From positions 5,642,001 to 5,706,000 of the forward strand of contig CBDDJS010000001.1 of the NCBI GenBank assembly GCA_965229785.1: 64,000 bases of DNA, written 5' to 3'. A program made the translations under genes and the position numbers. Below are positions 1 to 8,046 of this stretch, piece after piece; within the stretch, counting starts at the first letter, position 1; every line of letters begins with the position of its first letter. The notes below the pieces were generated by a model. That model did not search any database, had not been told where the DNA came from, and saw nothing but the letters and a program-made list of their open reading frames with translations. This DNA comes from JAWPMT01 sp965229785. Lineage in GTDB: Bacteria; Bacteroidota; Bacteroidia; Cytophagales; Cyclobacteriaceae.

Positions 1-1
1 T

Positions 2-793
2 GTCGAGGAAGTCAAACAAATCATGTTGGATCATAAGGCTGTGATGATGCCCAAGGTGAAAACTATACTATTGAATGCCGTGGCCGGTCATGCTAATGAG
101 CATATTCATTTCATTCTGGGAGAATGGACCGGAAGTTTTGACCGTGAAAGCCAACAGGCACCCTTTTTCCAGTTGTGGGTTTATGAAACCTTGTATCAAG
201 CCATGTCGGATGAAATGGATTCTGTTCTGTGGGATGCTTTTCGGGAGACACACCTGTTCAAGCGTACTTTCGAACCCATGATCCAAAACCCAAATTCTGT
301 ATGGTGGGATGATGTCAATACGGATAAAATAGAGACACGTAAAGATATTATCCTCAGGGCCTATGATCGAACATGGGAGCGTTTTACTGCCGTTTACGGT
401 ACCGATCCTGAGGAATGGCGTTGGGAAAATCATCATTTGCTGACCCATAGACATGCCATGTCTTCAGCCAGTGCATTATTGGCCAGACTATTAGATGTAG
501 GCCCATTTAAGCAGCCTGGTGCCAACGAGGTGATCAACAATCTGGGTTTCACCTATTCTGATAACCTCGTTCATGAAATAACGTTTGGACCATCCACCCG
601 AAGAATTGTGGATATGGCAGATCCTATGAACAATAGCTGGTCCGTCTTGCCTACCGGTCAATCTGGTAATCCTTTTAGCCGCTACTACGACGATCAGGCT
701 GAGATGTACGCCAACGGAGAGTTTCGAAAAATGCTGTTGGACCCCAAAGTGATCAAGCAATCCAAACTACTGCTTAAACTTACGGTTGAATAG
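2..793 (+). CDS. Penicillin acylase family (S45, Ntn-hydrolase) protein, C-terminal part only
   Basis: The reading frame is open through base 2, so the gene begins outside the window and only about the last 264 residues are seen. The end matches the penicillin/acyl-homoserine-lactone acylase family: a histidine-rich stretch (WENHHLLTHRHAM) and a closing block with GQSGNPFSRYYDDQ followed by a YANGEFRKM segment, which is the usual C-terminal signature. Members are periplasmic, self-cleaving amidases that hydrolyse amide bonds; the catalytic Ser at the beta-subunit N-terminus and the signal peptide lie outside the view. The substrate cannot be told. It is followed 45 bp later by an LD-carboxypeptidase on the same strand, so a shared role in processing amide-linked or peptide compounds is possible but inferred. 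Confidence 0.85.
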   Translation, partial: VEEVKQIMLDHKAVMMPKVKTILLNAVAGHANEHIHFILGEWTGSFDRESQQAPFFQLWVYETLYQAMSDEMDSVLWDAFRETHLFKRTFEPMIQNPNSVWWDDVNTDKIETRKDIILRAYDRTWERFTAVYGTDPEEWRWENHHLLTHRHAMSSASALLARLLDVGPFKQPGANEVINNLGFTYSDNLVHEITFGPSTRRIVDMADPMNNSWSVLPTGQSGNPFSRYYDDQAEMYANGEFRKMLLDPKVIKQSKLLLKLTVE

Positions 794-838
794 AACATTT
801 TGCGCATCCCTTTTTATGGGTTAATTTTCACTCACTCC

Positions 839-1837
839 ATGGACAGACGAAAATTCATAACCAGTACAACGCTGCTAGGTATGGGGAGCGCCGTGATGGC
901 CTTTCCACGTGAAGATCAAGTGATCAAGCCGATCGCTTTGAAAAAGGGAGGTACCGTTGGGTTGGTTACTCCAGCCAGTTCTCTTACCCGCTCTGCTTTT
1001 GAAAAGACATTGGCCAACATCGAAACACTCGGATTTAATGTCAAGTATTCTGACAACCTTAGGGTCACCAGAGGTTTTTTGTCTGGTACTGATGCGCAAC
1101 GCCTGGTAGACCTTCATGAGATGTTTGAAGATGATGGCGTGGACGCTATTATTAGTGCACGTGGAGGTTATGGGAGTGCCAGACTGCTGCCAAACTTAAA
1201 TGCCGAGTTGATTAAAAGTAATCCGAAGCCTTTGGTCGGCTATTCCGATATTACTGCCCTTCATCAATTTATTTATGCCAAATCTGGTCTGATAACTTTT
1301 CACGGTCCGGTCGGAGCATCTGATTACAATGATTTTACCAAAGACTACTTTGAAGATGTAGTCATGAAAGGAAAAAAGGTGAAGATTCGTGCAGAGGAGC
1401 CGAAAGTAATCGTTCCGGGAGAAGCTGAAGGCCGATTGATCGGTGGCAATTTGTCCCTGTTGGCCAGTCTGGTAGGGACACCCTATCAAACTTCATACGA
1501 AGGACATATATTGTTCATTGAAGAAATTGGGGAATCTACCTATCGGGTAGATCGAATGCTTACACAAATGGTGCAAAGTGGCGTGCTGAAAGGTGTCAAA
1601 GGCATCGCCCTGGGCTATTTTACGAATTGCGATGCGAAACCCGGAGATCGGGGATATGAACAGTCGATTTCCTTAATGGAAGTCTTCAAAGATCAGTTTG
1701 GTGAGCTTGGTGTTCCGGTACTCGCTGGATTGCCGTTTGGGCATGAGGAACACAACGCAACGCTTCCGGTAGGTGTTCGGGCGAAACTCGACACTGAAAA
1801 AGGACTTATTAAGACGCTTGAAGCAGCGGTCAATTAA
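839..1837 (+). CDS. LD-carboxypeptidase, S66 family (LdcA/MccF-like), exported
   Basis: This 332-residue protein is read from the ATG at 839; a TTG 13 codons upstream would also be in frame, but the ATG gives a clean export signal (MDRRKFIT followed by a hydrophobic run), which looks like a twin-arginine-type leader. S66 features are present: the nucleophile Ser136 in GYSDIT, a glutamate in the FIEEIGE segment near 228, and His302 in FGHEEHN, which form the Ser-Glu-His triad of the family. LdcA enzymes trim the terminal D-Ala from murein tetrapeptides during recycling, while MccF relatives cleave peptide antibiotics. The exported location in a Bacteroidota fits a cell-wall or peptide-processing job; the exact substrate is inference. 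Confidence 0.88.
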   Translation: MDRRKFITSTTLLGMGSAVMAFPREDQVIKPIALKKGGTVGLVTPASSLTRSAFEKTLANIETLGFNVKYSDNLRVTRGFLSGTDAQRLVDLHEMFEDDGVDAIISARGGYGSARLLPNLNAELIKSNPKPLVGYSDITALHQFIYAKSGLITFHGPVGASDYNDFTKDYFEDVVMKGKKVKIRAEEPKVIVPGEAEGRLIGGNLSLLASLVGTPYQTSYEGHILFIEEIGESTYRVDRMLTQMVQSGVLKGVKGIALGYFTNCDAKPGDRGYEQSISLMEVFKDQFGELGVPVLAGLPFGHEEHNATLPVGVRAKLDTEKGLIKTLEAAVN

Positions 1838-1847
1838 CCTAGTAACT

Positions 1848-3215
1848 ATGAAAAGTAAATTTATCATTCTGCTCATGATTTTGAGCACTGTTTCTATGGC
1901 CCAACACCATAGCGACGCTATTCAGAAAATCTATCAGGAACAGTTAAACAATAGTCATGCTTATGAGAATTTACGGTATTTGACCAAAGAAATTGGCAAT
2001 CGACTGAGTGGTTCTCCGAGAGCGGCTGCTGCGGTGGAATACACCCGGCAGTTAATGGAAGGGTACGGTTTCGATACTGTTTTTCTGCAGCCAGTGATGG
2101 TACCTCATTGGGTTCGTGGGAAAAAAGAGATCGCCCGAATCATCAACTCGAATAAACTTGGAACCTATGCTCTAAATCCGATTGCCCTTGGCAATTCAGT
2201 AGGCACAGGGCCTGAAGGAGTGGTTGCCGAAGTGGTCGAAGTGACCAGTATGCAGGAAGTGGAAGATCTCGGAGAAGGTTTGAGAGGAAAGATTGTCTTT
2301 TTCAACCTCAAAGCCGACCTGAATCTGGTGAACTCGTTTCAGGCTTACGGCGGAACAGTTATTCAACGCGTATGGGGTGCTTCAGAAGCCGCGAAATATG
2401 GTGCTCGTGCCGTTATCGTTAGGTCAGCTACCAACTTTCAGGACGATATTCCGCACACGGGCACCCTTCGATACAAGCCAAATATTGCACAAATACCCGC
2501 AGCAGCAATCAGTACCAATGAAGCTGATATGCTGAGTGGTTTACTGAAAGGTCAGGATGATCTGAAGATTTATCTGGAAACCAATTGCGGTATGCAAGGA
2601 GAAAAACTTTCCTATAATGTGGTGGGTCAACTCAATGGATCTGAATTCCCAGATGAGTTCATCGCCGTAGGCGGCCACCTGGATTCGTGGGATGTAGGAG
2701 AAGGAGCTCACGATGACGGAGCAGGGTGTGTTCAGGGAATTGAAGTATTAAGAACTTTCAAAGCATTGGGCATAAAACCAAAAAGAACACTTCGCGCAGT
2801 GATGTGGATGAATGAAGAAAATGGAGGTGCCGGAGGAAGAGGGTATGCCAATTATGTTGAGGAAAAAGGAGAAAAACACATTGCAGCGATGGAATCAGAT
2901 CGGGGAGGATTTGTGCCTCGCGGATTTACTTCCACGGGCACGGACAAGCAACAAACCCAGCTTCAGAAGTGGGGTGAAAAGTATTTCACGCCGTATGAAC
3001 TCCATTCTTTTGATCAGCCTGGTGGAGGCGCGGACATTGGACCATTAGCTCCTCAAGGTACGTTCCTGATTGGCTTGTTGCCAGATTCACAACGATATTT
3101 CAAGTATCATCATACGGCAGAAGATGTATTCGAGAATGTGAATCAACGAGAATTGGTCCTGGGAGCTGCGGCCATGACCGCTATGATCTATTTGGTGGAT
3201 CAGGAGGGGATTTGA
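1848..3215 (+). CDS. Secreted M28 metallopeptidase (carboxypeptidase Q-like)
   Basis: Start chosen at ATG 1848, which gives a typical signal peptide (MKSKFIILLMILSTVSMAQ) and begins 11 bp after the previous stop; upstream in-frame codons overlap that gene. The mature protein of about 436 residues carries the M28 zinc-site pattern: GGHLDSWD (His277), GAHDDGAG (Asp289), MNEENGG (Glu323/Glu324), an Asp near 351 and KYHHTAED (His422). A PA-type insert lies at roughly 110-250. The HLDSWDVG version of the motif is closest to plasma glutamate carboxypeptidase (CPQ). It probably frees amino acids or dipeptides in the periplasm or outside the cell. It forms a run with the upstream LD-carboxypeptidase, so all three opening genes are hydrolases. 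Confidence 0.9.
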   Translation: MKSKFIILLMILSTVSMAQHHSDAIQKIYQEQLNNSHAYENLRYLTKEIGNRLSGSPRAAAAVEYTRQLMEGYGFDTVFLQPVMVPHWVRGKKEIARIINSNKLGTYALNPIALGNSVGTGPEGVVAEVVEVTSMQEVEDLGEGLRGKIVFFNLKADLNLVNSFQAYGGTVIQRVWGASEAAKYGARAVIVRSATNFQDDIPHTGTLRYKPNIAQIPAAAISTNEADMLSGLLKGQDDLKIYLETNCGMQGEKLSYNVVGQLNGSEFPDEFIAVGGHLDSWDVGEGAHDDGAGCVQGIEVLRTFKALGIKPKRTLRAVMWMNEENGGAGGRGYANYVEEKGEKHIAAMESDRGGFVPRGFTSTGTDKQQTQLQKWGEKYFTPYELHSFDQPGGGADIGPLAPQGTFLIGLLPDSQRYFKYHHTAEDVFENVNQRELVLGAAAMTAMIYLVDQEGI

Positions 3216-3229
3216 TGACAAAAGCGCTT
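3216..3229. repeat. 14-bp direct repeat, copy 1 (flanks the E1 gene)
   Basis: The 14 bases TGACAAAAGCGCTT lie directly after the stop of the M28 peptidase gene. An identical 14-mer sits at 5363-5376, directly before the start of the repeat-protein gene, so the pair brackets the E1 gene. Function unknown; it may be chance or an operator half-site, since AAAGCGCTTT is palindromic in the second copy. Confidence 0.4.
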
Positions 3230-3301
3230 ATCCACCTCTACACTGATTTATCATTCGCTCTAAAAAACCCCTTATACAGGAGAAGGACTATCCGAAAACA
3301 C

Positions 3302-3309
3302 TAGATTTG
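3302..3309 (+). promoter_or_regulatory. Candidate Bacteroidota -7 box for the E1 gene
   Basis: TAGATTTG fits the TAnnTTTG -7 consensus of Bacteroidota housekeeping promoters and lies 26 bp before the ATG at 3336. No matching TTG is seen 19 bp upstream, so the support is partial. Confidence 0.35.
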
Positions 3310-3335
3310 CGGCGATATTTTTTCACCCCGCAGAT

Positions 3336-5306
3336 ATGAATTTCGACAGAAAAGAAAGAAACGATGACCAATTGCTGGAGATTTATCGGTCTCTGGTGAC
3401 TCCTCGCCTGATTGAAGAAAAGATGCTCATTTTGCTTCGTCAGGGCAAAATCAGTAAATGGTTCTCAGGAATCGGACAGGAGGCCATATCTGTAGGATCA
3501 GCATTGGTGCTGGATCAGGAAGAATACATCCTGCCTATGCACCGAAACCTGGGTGTTTTCACAAGTCGGGGTGTGCCTTTTACCCGACTTTTTTCTCAAT
3601 TTCAGGGGAAGATCAATGGGTTTACCAAAGGAAGAGATCGTTCCTTCCATTTTGGAACACAAGAGTACAATATCGTAGGCATGATCTCCCACCTGGGACC
3701 GCAAATGGGCATTGCGGACGGTATCGCCCTGTCTTCTTTGTTGAGAAAGGAGAATCGTGCCACACTGGTGTTCACAGGGGATGGTGGATCGAGTGAAGGA
3801 GATTTTCATGAAGCGATCAATGTCGCGTCAGTATGGAACCTGCCGGTCATTTTTGTCATAGAAAATAATGGTTACGGCCTTTCCACACCAAGTCGCGAAC
3901 AGTTCAACTTTGAGTCTTTTACTGTCAAAGGCCCTGCATATGGTATTGAAGCCCATAGTGTGGATGGAAACAACATCCTGGAGGTGTTAAATGAATTGGA
4001 ACCGCTGGTTGAAAGTATTCGTGAAAACCCGAGACCTATCATTTTCGAAGCACGCACTTTCAGAATGCGTGGCCATGAGGAAGCCTCCGGCACCAAATAT
4101 GTCCCTAAGGAATTGATGGAGCATTGGGCAAAAAAAGACCCAATTGAGAATTATGAAGCTTTCCTGATCAATGAAGGAGTTGACGAGCAACAATTGGAAA
4201 GTGAGAAAGAAAAGATCAGAAAAGTCATCAACAAATCGGTAAAAGAAGCCTTTGCTGAAGAGGCGATTGAAGGAGATATCATTCAGGAATTGACAGATGT
4301 GTACTCGCCAAGTGAACATGTTCCTGTCACTCCTTCCGGACCAACTGAAGAAAAAAGATTTGTTGATGCGATTTCCGAAGGCCTTTATCAGAGCCTTGAA
4401 AAATACCCCGAATTGGTGGTTATGGGACAGGACATTGCCGATTATGGTGGTGTCTTCAAAGTCACGGAAGGCTTCATGGAGAAATTCGGAAAAGAGCGTG
4501 TGAGAAATACCCCACTTTGCGAGTCTGCTATCGTCGGAGCCGGGCTGGGCCTAAGTATTGCCGGGATGAAAGCCGTCGTTGAAATGCAATTTGCGGATTT
4601 TGTGACTTGTGGGTTCAATCAGATTGTGAACAATCTGGCAAAGATCCATTATCGGTGGAACCAACATGCGGATGTGGTGATCCGAATGCCCACGGGAGCG
4701 GGTGTTGGAGCAGGTCCATTCCACTCTCAAAGCAATGAAGCCTGGTTTTTCCATACCCCGGGATTAAAAATTGTTTATCCTTCCAACCCCACGGATGCCA
4801 AAGGATTACTTGCGGCGGCGATTGAGGATAAAAATCCTGTCCTGTATTTTGAACATAAATACCTCTATCGATCACTCAGTGGCGAAGTGCCAACAGATTA
4901 TTACAATATTGAAATCGGCAAAGCAGCCATTGTCAAAGAGGGAACGGACCTGACCATCGTGACCTATGGAATGGGCGTGCACTGGGCGACAACTTATGCT
5001 GCTGAGCAAGAAGCCAGTATAGAAATCATCGACCTGAGGACGTTGCTGCCCTGGGATCAGGAAACGGTACGTCAGTCCGTGGAAAAAACCAACCGGGCGA
5101 TCGTTCTCCATGAAGATTGTATGACAGGTGGCATTGGTGGAGAGATTGCGAGCTGGATCATGGAAAATTGTTTTCAATCACTGGATGCTCCGGTGATGCG
5201 TGTGGCCAGTCTGGATACACCCGTACCTTTTGCCGCATCTTTGGAGAACAATTTTTTGCCAAAAGATCGGTTAAAAGAGAAGGTAAAAGAAATCCTTGCC
5301 TATTGA
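3336..5306 (+). CDS. 2-oxoacid dehydrogenase E1, fused alpha and beta subunits
   Basis: This 656-residue protein joins the E1 alpha and E1 beta chains. The alpha half (about 1-330) has the thiamine-diphosphate motif starting GDGGSSEGDFHEA near residue 148 and ending in ENNGYGLSTP. The beta half (about 345-656) has MGQDIADYGG, the conserved PFHSQSNEAWF stretch and the C-terminal transketolase-like segment with EDCMTGGIGGE. Fused E1 of this kind is common in Bacteroidota and is usually assigned to branched-chain 2-oxoacid (2-oxoisovalerate) dehydrogenase; pyruvate cannot be excluded. It decarboxylates the 2-oxoacid and passes the acyl group to a lipoylated E2. No E2 or E3 gene is near, but lipoyl synthase lies about 2.7 kb downstream. 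Confidence 0.92.
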   Translation: MNFDRKERNDDQLLEIYRSLVTPRLIEEKMLILLRQGKISKWFSGIGQEAISVGSALVLDQEEYILPMHRNLGVFTSRGVPFTRLFSQFQGKINGFTKGRDRSFHFGTQEYNIVGMISHLGPQMGIADGIALSSLLRKENRATLVFTGDGGSSEGDFHEAINVASVWNLPVIFVIENNGYGLSTPSREQFNFESFTVKGPAYGIEAHSVDGNNILEVLNELEPLVESIRENPRPIIFEARTFRMRGHEEASGTKYVPKELMEHWAKKDPIENYEAFLINEGVDEQQLESEKEKIRKVINKSVKEAFAEEAIEGDIIQELTDVYSPSEHVPVTPSGPTEEKRFVDAISEGLYQSLEKYPELVVMGQDIADYGGVFKVTEGFMEKFGKERVRNTPLCESAIVGAGLGLSIAGMKAVVEMQFADFVTCGFNQIVNNLAKIHYRWNQHADVVIRMPTGAGVGAGPFHSQSNEAWFFHTPGLKIVYPSNPTDAKGLLAAAIEDKNPVLYFEHKYLYRSLSGEVPTDYYNIEIGKAAIVKEGTDLTIVTYGMGVHWATTYAAEQEASIEIIDLRTLLPWDQETVRQSVEKTNRAIVLHEDCMTGGIGGEIASWIMENCFQSLDAPVMRVASLDTPVPFAASLENNFLPKDRLKEKVKEILAY

Positions 5307-5362
5307 GCTGACTTACAGTAACCCAAAAAATAATTGAGTTTGTACTTTTTATTGTAAATCTT

Positions 5363-5376
5363 TGACAAAAGCGCTT
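5363..5376. repeat. 14-bp direct repeat, copy 2
   Basis: Exact copy of the 14-mer at 3216-3229, here ending one base before the TTG start of the next gene. In this copy the core extends to AAAAGCGCTTTT, a perfect 12-base palindrome, so it could be a protein site overlapping the translation start; that is inference. Confidence 0.4.
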
Positions 5377-5377
5377 T

Positions 5378-6472
5378 TTGAAACTCCGTTTTACGATATC
5401 TCTCTTGCTATTCACCTTCTTCATGGTGTTTTCAGGTGCACTTCATGCCCAGTTGCTGGAGGATACGGATCGTAAGTTAAAAACTGCTAAGACGTCTCGG
5501 AAATTTCGGTTGTTTAAGAAAAAACAAAAAAAGGCGTCACCCCCATTCCTGACTTTCGGAAGGACCAATAAAGGAAAGACCATCACACCGACTTCTCCGG
5601 GAATTCCATTCAGTGGCAGGATAGCCAATGTCAAACCGCGTACGGCTACCGGTAGTCCCTTTCGTAATGCCAAGCCCGTCGCTGCTCCCAGATTATCAAT
5701 CGGTTCGCCTTTCAAGGGAAAATACAAGGTAAAACCACGTTTTTCAATTGGATTGCCCTTCACAAGGAAAGACCGGCCTACGCTTGCCGCATTTTCGGGA
5801 CCCAAACCTTTTACCAAAAAGGATTTCCCCGTTCCACCCAGGTTTTCGGCTGGATTACCCTTCACGGCGAAAGATTTCCCCGGAGCACCCCGATTTTCAG
5901 GACCAAAACCCTTCACCCGGAAAGATTACCCCAAGCTTCCACAGTTTTCTGGTCCAAAACCTTTTACAAGAAAGGACTTTCCGGTCCCACCCCGTTTTTC
6001 GGGTCCGAAACCTTTCACACGAAAAGATTACCCTACCATACCTCGCTATTCTCCGGGAAATCCCTGGGTGGGTGTGAAGTGGAAAGTCAAACCCAGAGAC
6101 AGCCGGTACATGTCTTTTAACCTGAGGATGAGAAGGTTGATGGAATCGATCTTTCCAAATCGATACGTTTCCAGTTTTCTTTCTAATGTCAGGTTTTACA
6201 GAGGTCCCGATCTTTCAGCTCGTTCTATTCAGCTATCAAGGTACTTGGGTCCTTACAAACTCAAGCCCAAAAAGCCAGGAAGAAATCTTCATCCAAGTTA
6301 TCGTTATAAAAGATCTGTTCTGGTGGCAAATGACACGGTCCGTGATGGCTTAAGGCGCTGGAACATTTTCTGGACTGGATTTTCCCGGAACTCTGAGGCA
6401 CCTAAAGGTGTTAGAAAAAAAGTTTCGAAACCGAAATTCGACAGAAAAGAAAGAGAGATTTGGAATAATTGA
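5378..6472 (+). CDS. Secreted, very basic protein built of ten 17-residue repeats
   Basis: Family not recognised. The start is a TTG, chosen because it opens directly on a strong signal peptide (MKLRFTISLLLFTFFMVFSG, cut after AHAQ-type site near 25) and no ATG fits. Residues about 73-241 hold ten units of 16-17 residues with consensus SGPKPFTRKDFPVPPRF: a small-residue turn, PF, a basic-acidic RKD patch and a proline-rich end. The central units are nearly identical, the outer ones degenerate (for example SPGNPWVGVKWKVKPRD). A unique C-terminal part of about 120 residues (242-364) is also rich in Arg, Lys and Tyr and has no domain I know. The charge and regular PF/Pro spacing suggest an extended surface or cell-wall-binding structure; this is inference. 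Confidence 0.8.
   Translation: MKLRFTISLLLFTFFMVFSGALHAQLLEDTDRKLKTAKTSRKFRLFKKKQKKASPPFLTFGRTNKGKTITPTSPGIPFSGRIANVKPRTATGSPFRNAKPVAAPRLSIGSPFKGKYKVKPRFSIGLPFTRKDRPTLAAFSGPKPFTKKDFPVPPRFSAGLPFTAKDFPGAPRFSGPKPFTRKDYPKLPQFSGPKPFTRKDFPVPPRFSGPKPFTRKDYPTIPRYSPGNPWVGVKWKVKPRDSRYMSFNLRMRRLMESIFPNRYVSSFLSNVRFYRGPDLSARSIQLSRYLGPYKLKPKKPGRNLHPSYRYKRSVLVANDTVRDGLRRWNIFWTGFSRNSEAPKGVRKKVSKPKFDRKEREIWNN
5594..6100 (+). repeat. 51-bp tandem coding repeats
   Basis: About ten in-frame units of 51 bp (one of 48 bp) encode the SGPKPFTRKD-type repeats of the basic secreted protein. The central five units, roughly 5795-6050, are the most alike at DNA level, which suggests recent expansion or gene-conversion within the array. 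Confidence 0.75.
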
Positions 6473-6476
6473 CGCA

Positions 6477-6818
6477 ATGAACTGGAATAGATTAGAAAAA
6501 GTAGAGGACCTCAATGAAGTAACCACTTTGTCTGAGGAGAAGCCAGTGATCTTGTTTAAGCATAGTACGCGCTGTTCCATAAGTGCCGCCACCCTGAATC
6601 GGTTGGAACGCAACTGGGACGAAAGTGAAATGAAAAATGCCGAGATCTACTACCTGGACCTCATCAGACACAGAGATGTTTCCAATGAAATCGCGGAGAA
6701 GTTTGGTGTTCCGCATCAATCACCCCAAGTGCTTGTGATCAAAAATGGTGAGACCATACATGATGCTTCACATTTTGGTATTGATTACCAATCACTGAAT
6801 AAGGTAGTGAACGGCTAA
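6477..6818 (+). CDS. ytxJ: YtxJ-family monothiol bacilliredoxin-like protein
   Basis: A 113-residue thioredoxin-fold protein. The ATG at 6477 is used, four bases after the previous stop; upstream in-frame codons would overlap the repeat gene. The single active-site cysteine is Cys33 in TRCSIS, and the cis-proline follows in HQSPQ (Pro83); both are hallmarks of the YtxJ/BrxC family. These proteins remove bacillithiol from S-bacillithiolated proteins, so the cell probably makes bacillithiol, as many Bacteroidota do. It is cytoplasmic (no signal peptide). An OsmC-type peroxidase lies just downstream on the other strand, so two thiol-stress genes sit together. Confidence 0.85.
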   Translation: MNWNRLEKVEDLNEVTTLSEEKPVILFKHSTRCSISAATLNRLERNWDESEMKNAEIYYLDLIRHRDVSNEIAEKFGVPHQSPQVLVIKNGETIHDASHFGIDYQSLNKVVNG

Positions 6819-6843
6819 CCTTGTTTTAAGCTCAAGATCTGCA

Positions 6844-7245
6844 TTAAAAATCGAAGCTGACTTCCTGGGTGAGGTCATCAGATAAACTCAACGCTACCGG
6901 ACAAGTAAGGGCCTTCTCTTTAAGATGTTGAATGTGCTCCTGACTCAGGTTGCATTCTGGCCATGAGAATGCCACGCGTATTTTGGAGATTCTTCTAGGG
7001 TCGGCCTGCATGATTTTGGTAGTCTCTGCGGAAATACCTCGAATATCGATGCCCAGCTTATTGGCTTCAATGCCCATGATGGTCATCATGCAGGAGGTTA
7101 AAGCCCCGGCAACAAGGTCTGTAGGAGAAAAAGATTCACCTTTTCCGTGGTTATCCACCGGTGCATCGGTGATAATTTGGGTACCGGATTTTAGGTGTTG
7201 AGCCTCTGTTCGTAAATCTCCAGGGTAGTAAGATTTTATATGCAT
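6844..7245 (-). CDS. OsmC family peroxiredoxin-like protein
   Basis: A 133-residue protein read from the ATG at 7245; a TTG two codons upstream is also in frame. OsmC features are clear: the two redox cysteines Cys52 (in LTSCMMTIMG) and Cys115 (in LTCPVALSLS), with FSPTDLVAGAL preceding the first. OsmC/Ohr proteins reduce organic hydroperoxides with a thiol donor; this short form is the general OsmC type often annotated as YhfA-like. It is convergent with ytxJ (25 bp between stops) and divergent from the barrel-like gene at 7281. No terminator stands out in the 25 bp. Confidence 0.88.
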   Translation of the reverse strand: MHIKSYYPGDLRTEAQHLKSGTQIITDAPVDNHGKGESFSPTDLVAGALTSCMMTIMGIEANKLGIDIRGISAETTKIMQADPRRISKIRVAFSWPECNLSQEHIQHLKEKALTCPVALSLSDDLTQEVSFDF

Positions 7246-7256
7246 GATCAAACCAT

Positions 7257-7264
7257 TAATTTTG
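7257..7264 (+). promoter_or_regulatory. Candidate -7 box for the gene upstream of lipA
   Basis: TAATTTTG matches TAnnTTTG and lies between the divergent OsmC and barrel-protein starts. It favours translation of the barrel protein from the inner ATG at 7299, because the outer ATG at 7281 would leave only a very short leader. Confidence 0.4.
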
Positions 7265-7280
7265 TAAATGCGTTTCTAGT

Positions 7281-8012
7281 ATGAATGCAAATATTCCTAT
7301 GCTAAAATTGAATCACAAACTTCTGGTGGTGGTCTTTTTGATGCCACTGCTGGCTTTGGGGCAGATAGAGGAGGAAGAATTTGATTACAGCCGAGAATTT
7401 ATCTGGGGTATCAACAAGAATACCAACTCGGGATTGATCGGAGGACTGACCCTTAAATGGGCCAGAAGGATGAAAGAAAATACTTATCGCACCATAAGTT
7501 TCGATATCCTGAATGTAAAACACCCCAAGGAACAGCGGTACATTTCCCAGACTACCGGTACTTCCTTCATTTTCGGGAAGCAAAACTTTTTATATTCCAT
7601 TCGAGGGCAATATGGTGTTGAACGAATCATGTTCAGGAAAGCCCCTCAACAAGGTGTGCAGATCAATGTCGGAGCTGCCGCCGGACCAACCATTGGACTG
7701 GAGGCCCCCTATTATGTACTAAGTGGAGGGAATAGTGAAGTTTATGACCCTAATCGACATACGAGCCCAAACGCCATTCAGGGGTCGGGAAAGTTGTTAC
7801 AAGGACTCGGGGAATCTAAAATCGTACCCGGACTCAACGCAAAAACATCCGTAATTTTCGAATTTGGAACCTTTCGAAAAAATGTAGCCGGACTTGAAAT
7901 AGGCCTGGCTGCTGAAGTATTTACAAGGGAGATCGTTCTCGTGCCAACACAGGAAAACAGAGCCTTTTATACTTCAGGATTCTTTACCTTATTTTGGGGC
8001 TCCAGAAAATAG
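7281..8012 (+). CDS. Exported beta-barrel-like protein of unknown function
   Basis: This protein has 243 residues from ATG 7281, or 237 from the inner ATG at 7299, which gives a slightly tidier signal peptide (LNHKLLVVVFLMPLLALGQ). The mature part is rich in alternating polar and hydrophobic residues and aromatic girdles (YSIRGQYGVERIMF, FYTSGFFTLFWG) and ends on an aromatic strand, which suggests a small outer-membrane barrel or a periplasmic beta protein. I do not recognise a named family. It lies 34 bp before lipA on the same strand, so the two are likely co-transcribed, but no functional link to lipoate is evident. Confidence 0.8.
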   Translation: MNANIPMLKLNHKLLVVVFLMPLLALGQIEEEEFDYSREFIWGINKNTNSGLIGGLTLKWARRMKENTYRTISFDILNVKHPKEQRYISQTTGTSFIFGKQNFLYSIRGQYGVERIMFRKAPQQGVQINVGAAAGPTIGLEAPYYVLSGGNSEVYDPNRHTSPNAIQGSGKLLQGLGESKIVPGLNAKTSVIFEFGTFRKNVAGLEIGLAAEVFTREIVLVPTQENRAFYTSGFFTLFWGSRK

Positions 8013-8046
8013 GGCCTCGGATAACCCAATACAGAAAGAAGAGACC

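Noticed and set aside
5443..5916. 157-codon open frame on the minus strand
   Set aside because: It is antisense to the 17-residue repeat array; the repeat composition keeps that frame open and no signal or family look is present.
5594..6100. Regular repeats considered as a CRISPR array
   Set aside because: The units are in-frame, contiguous 51-bp coding repeats with no variable spacers.
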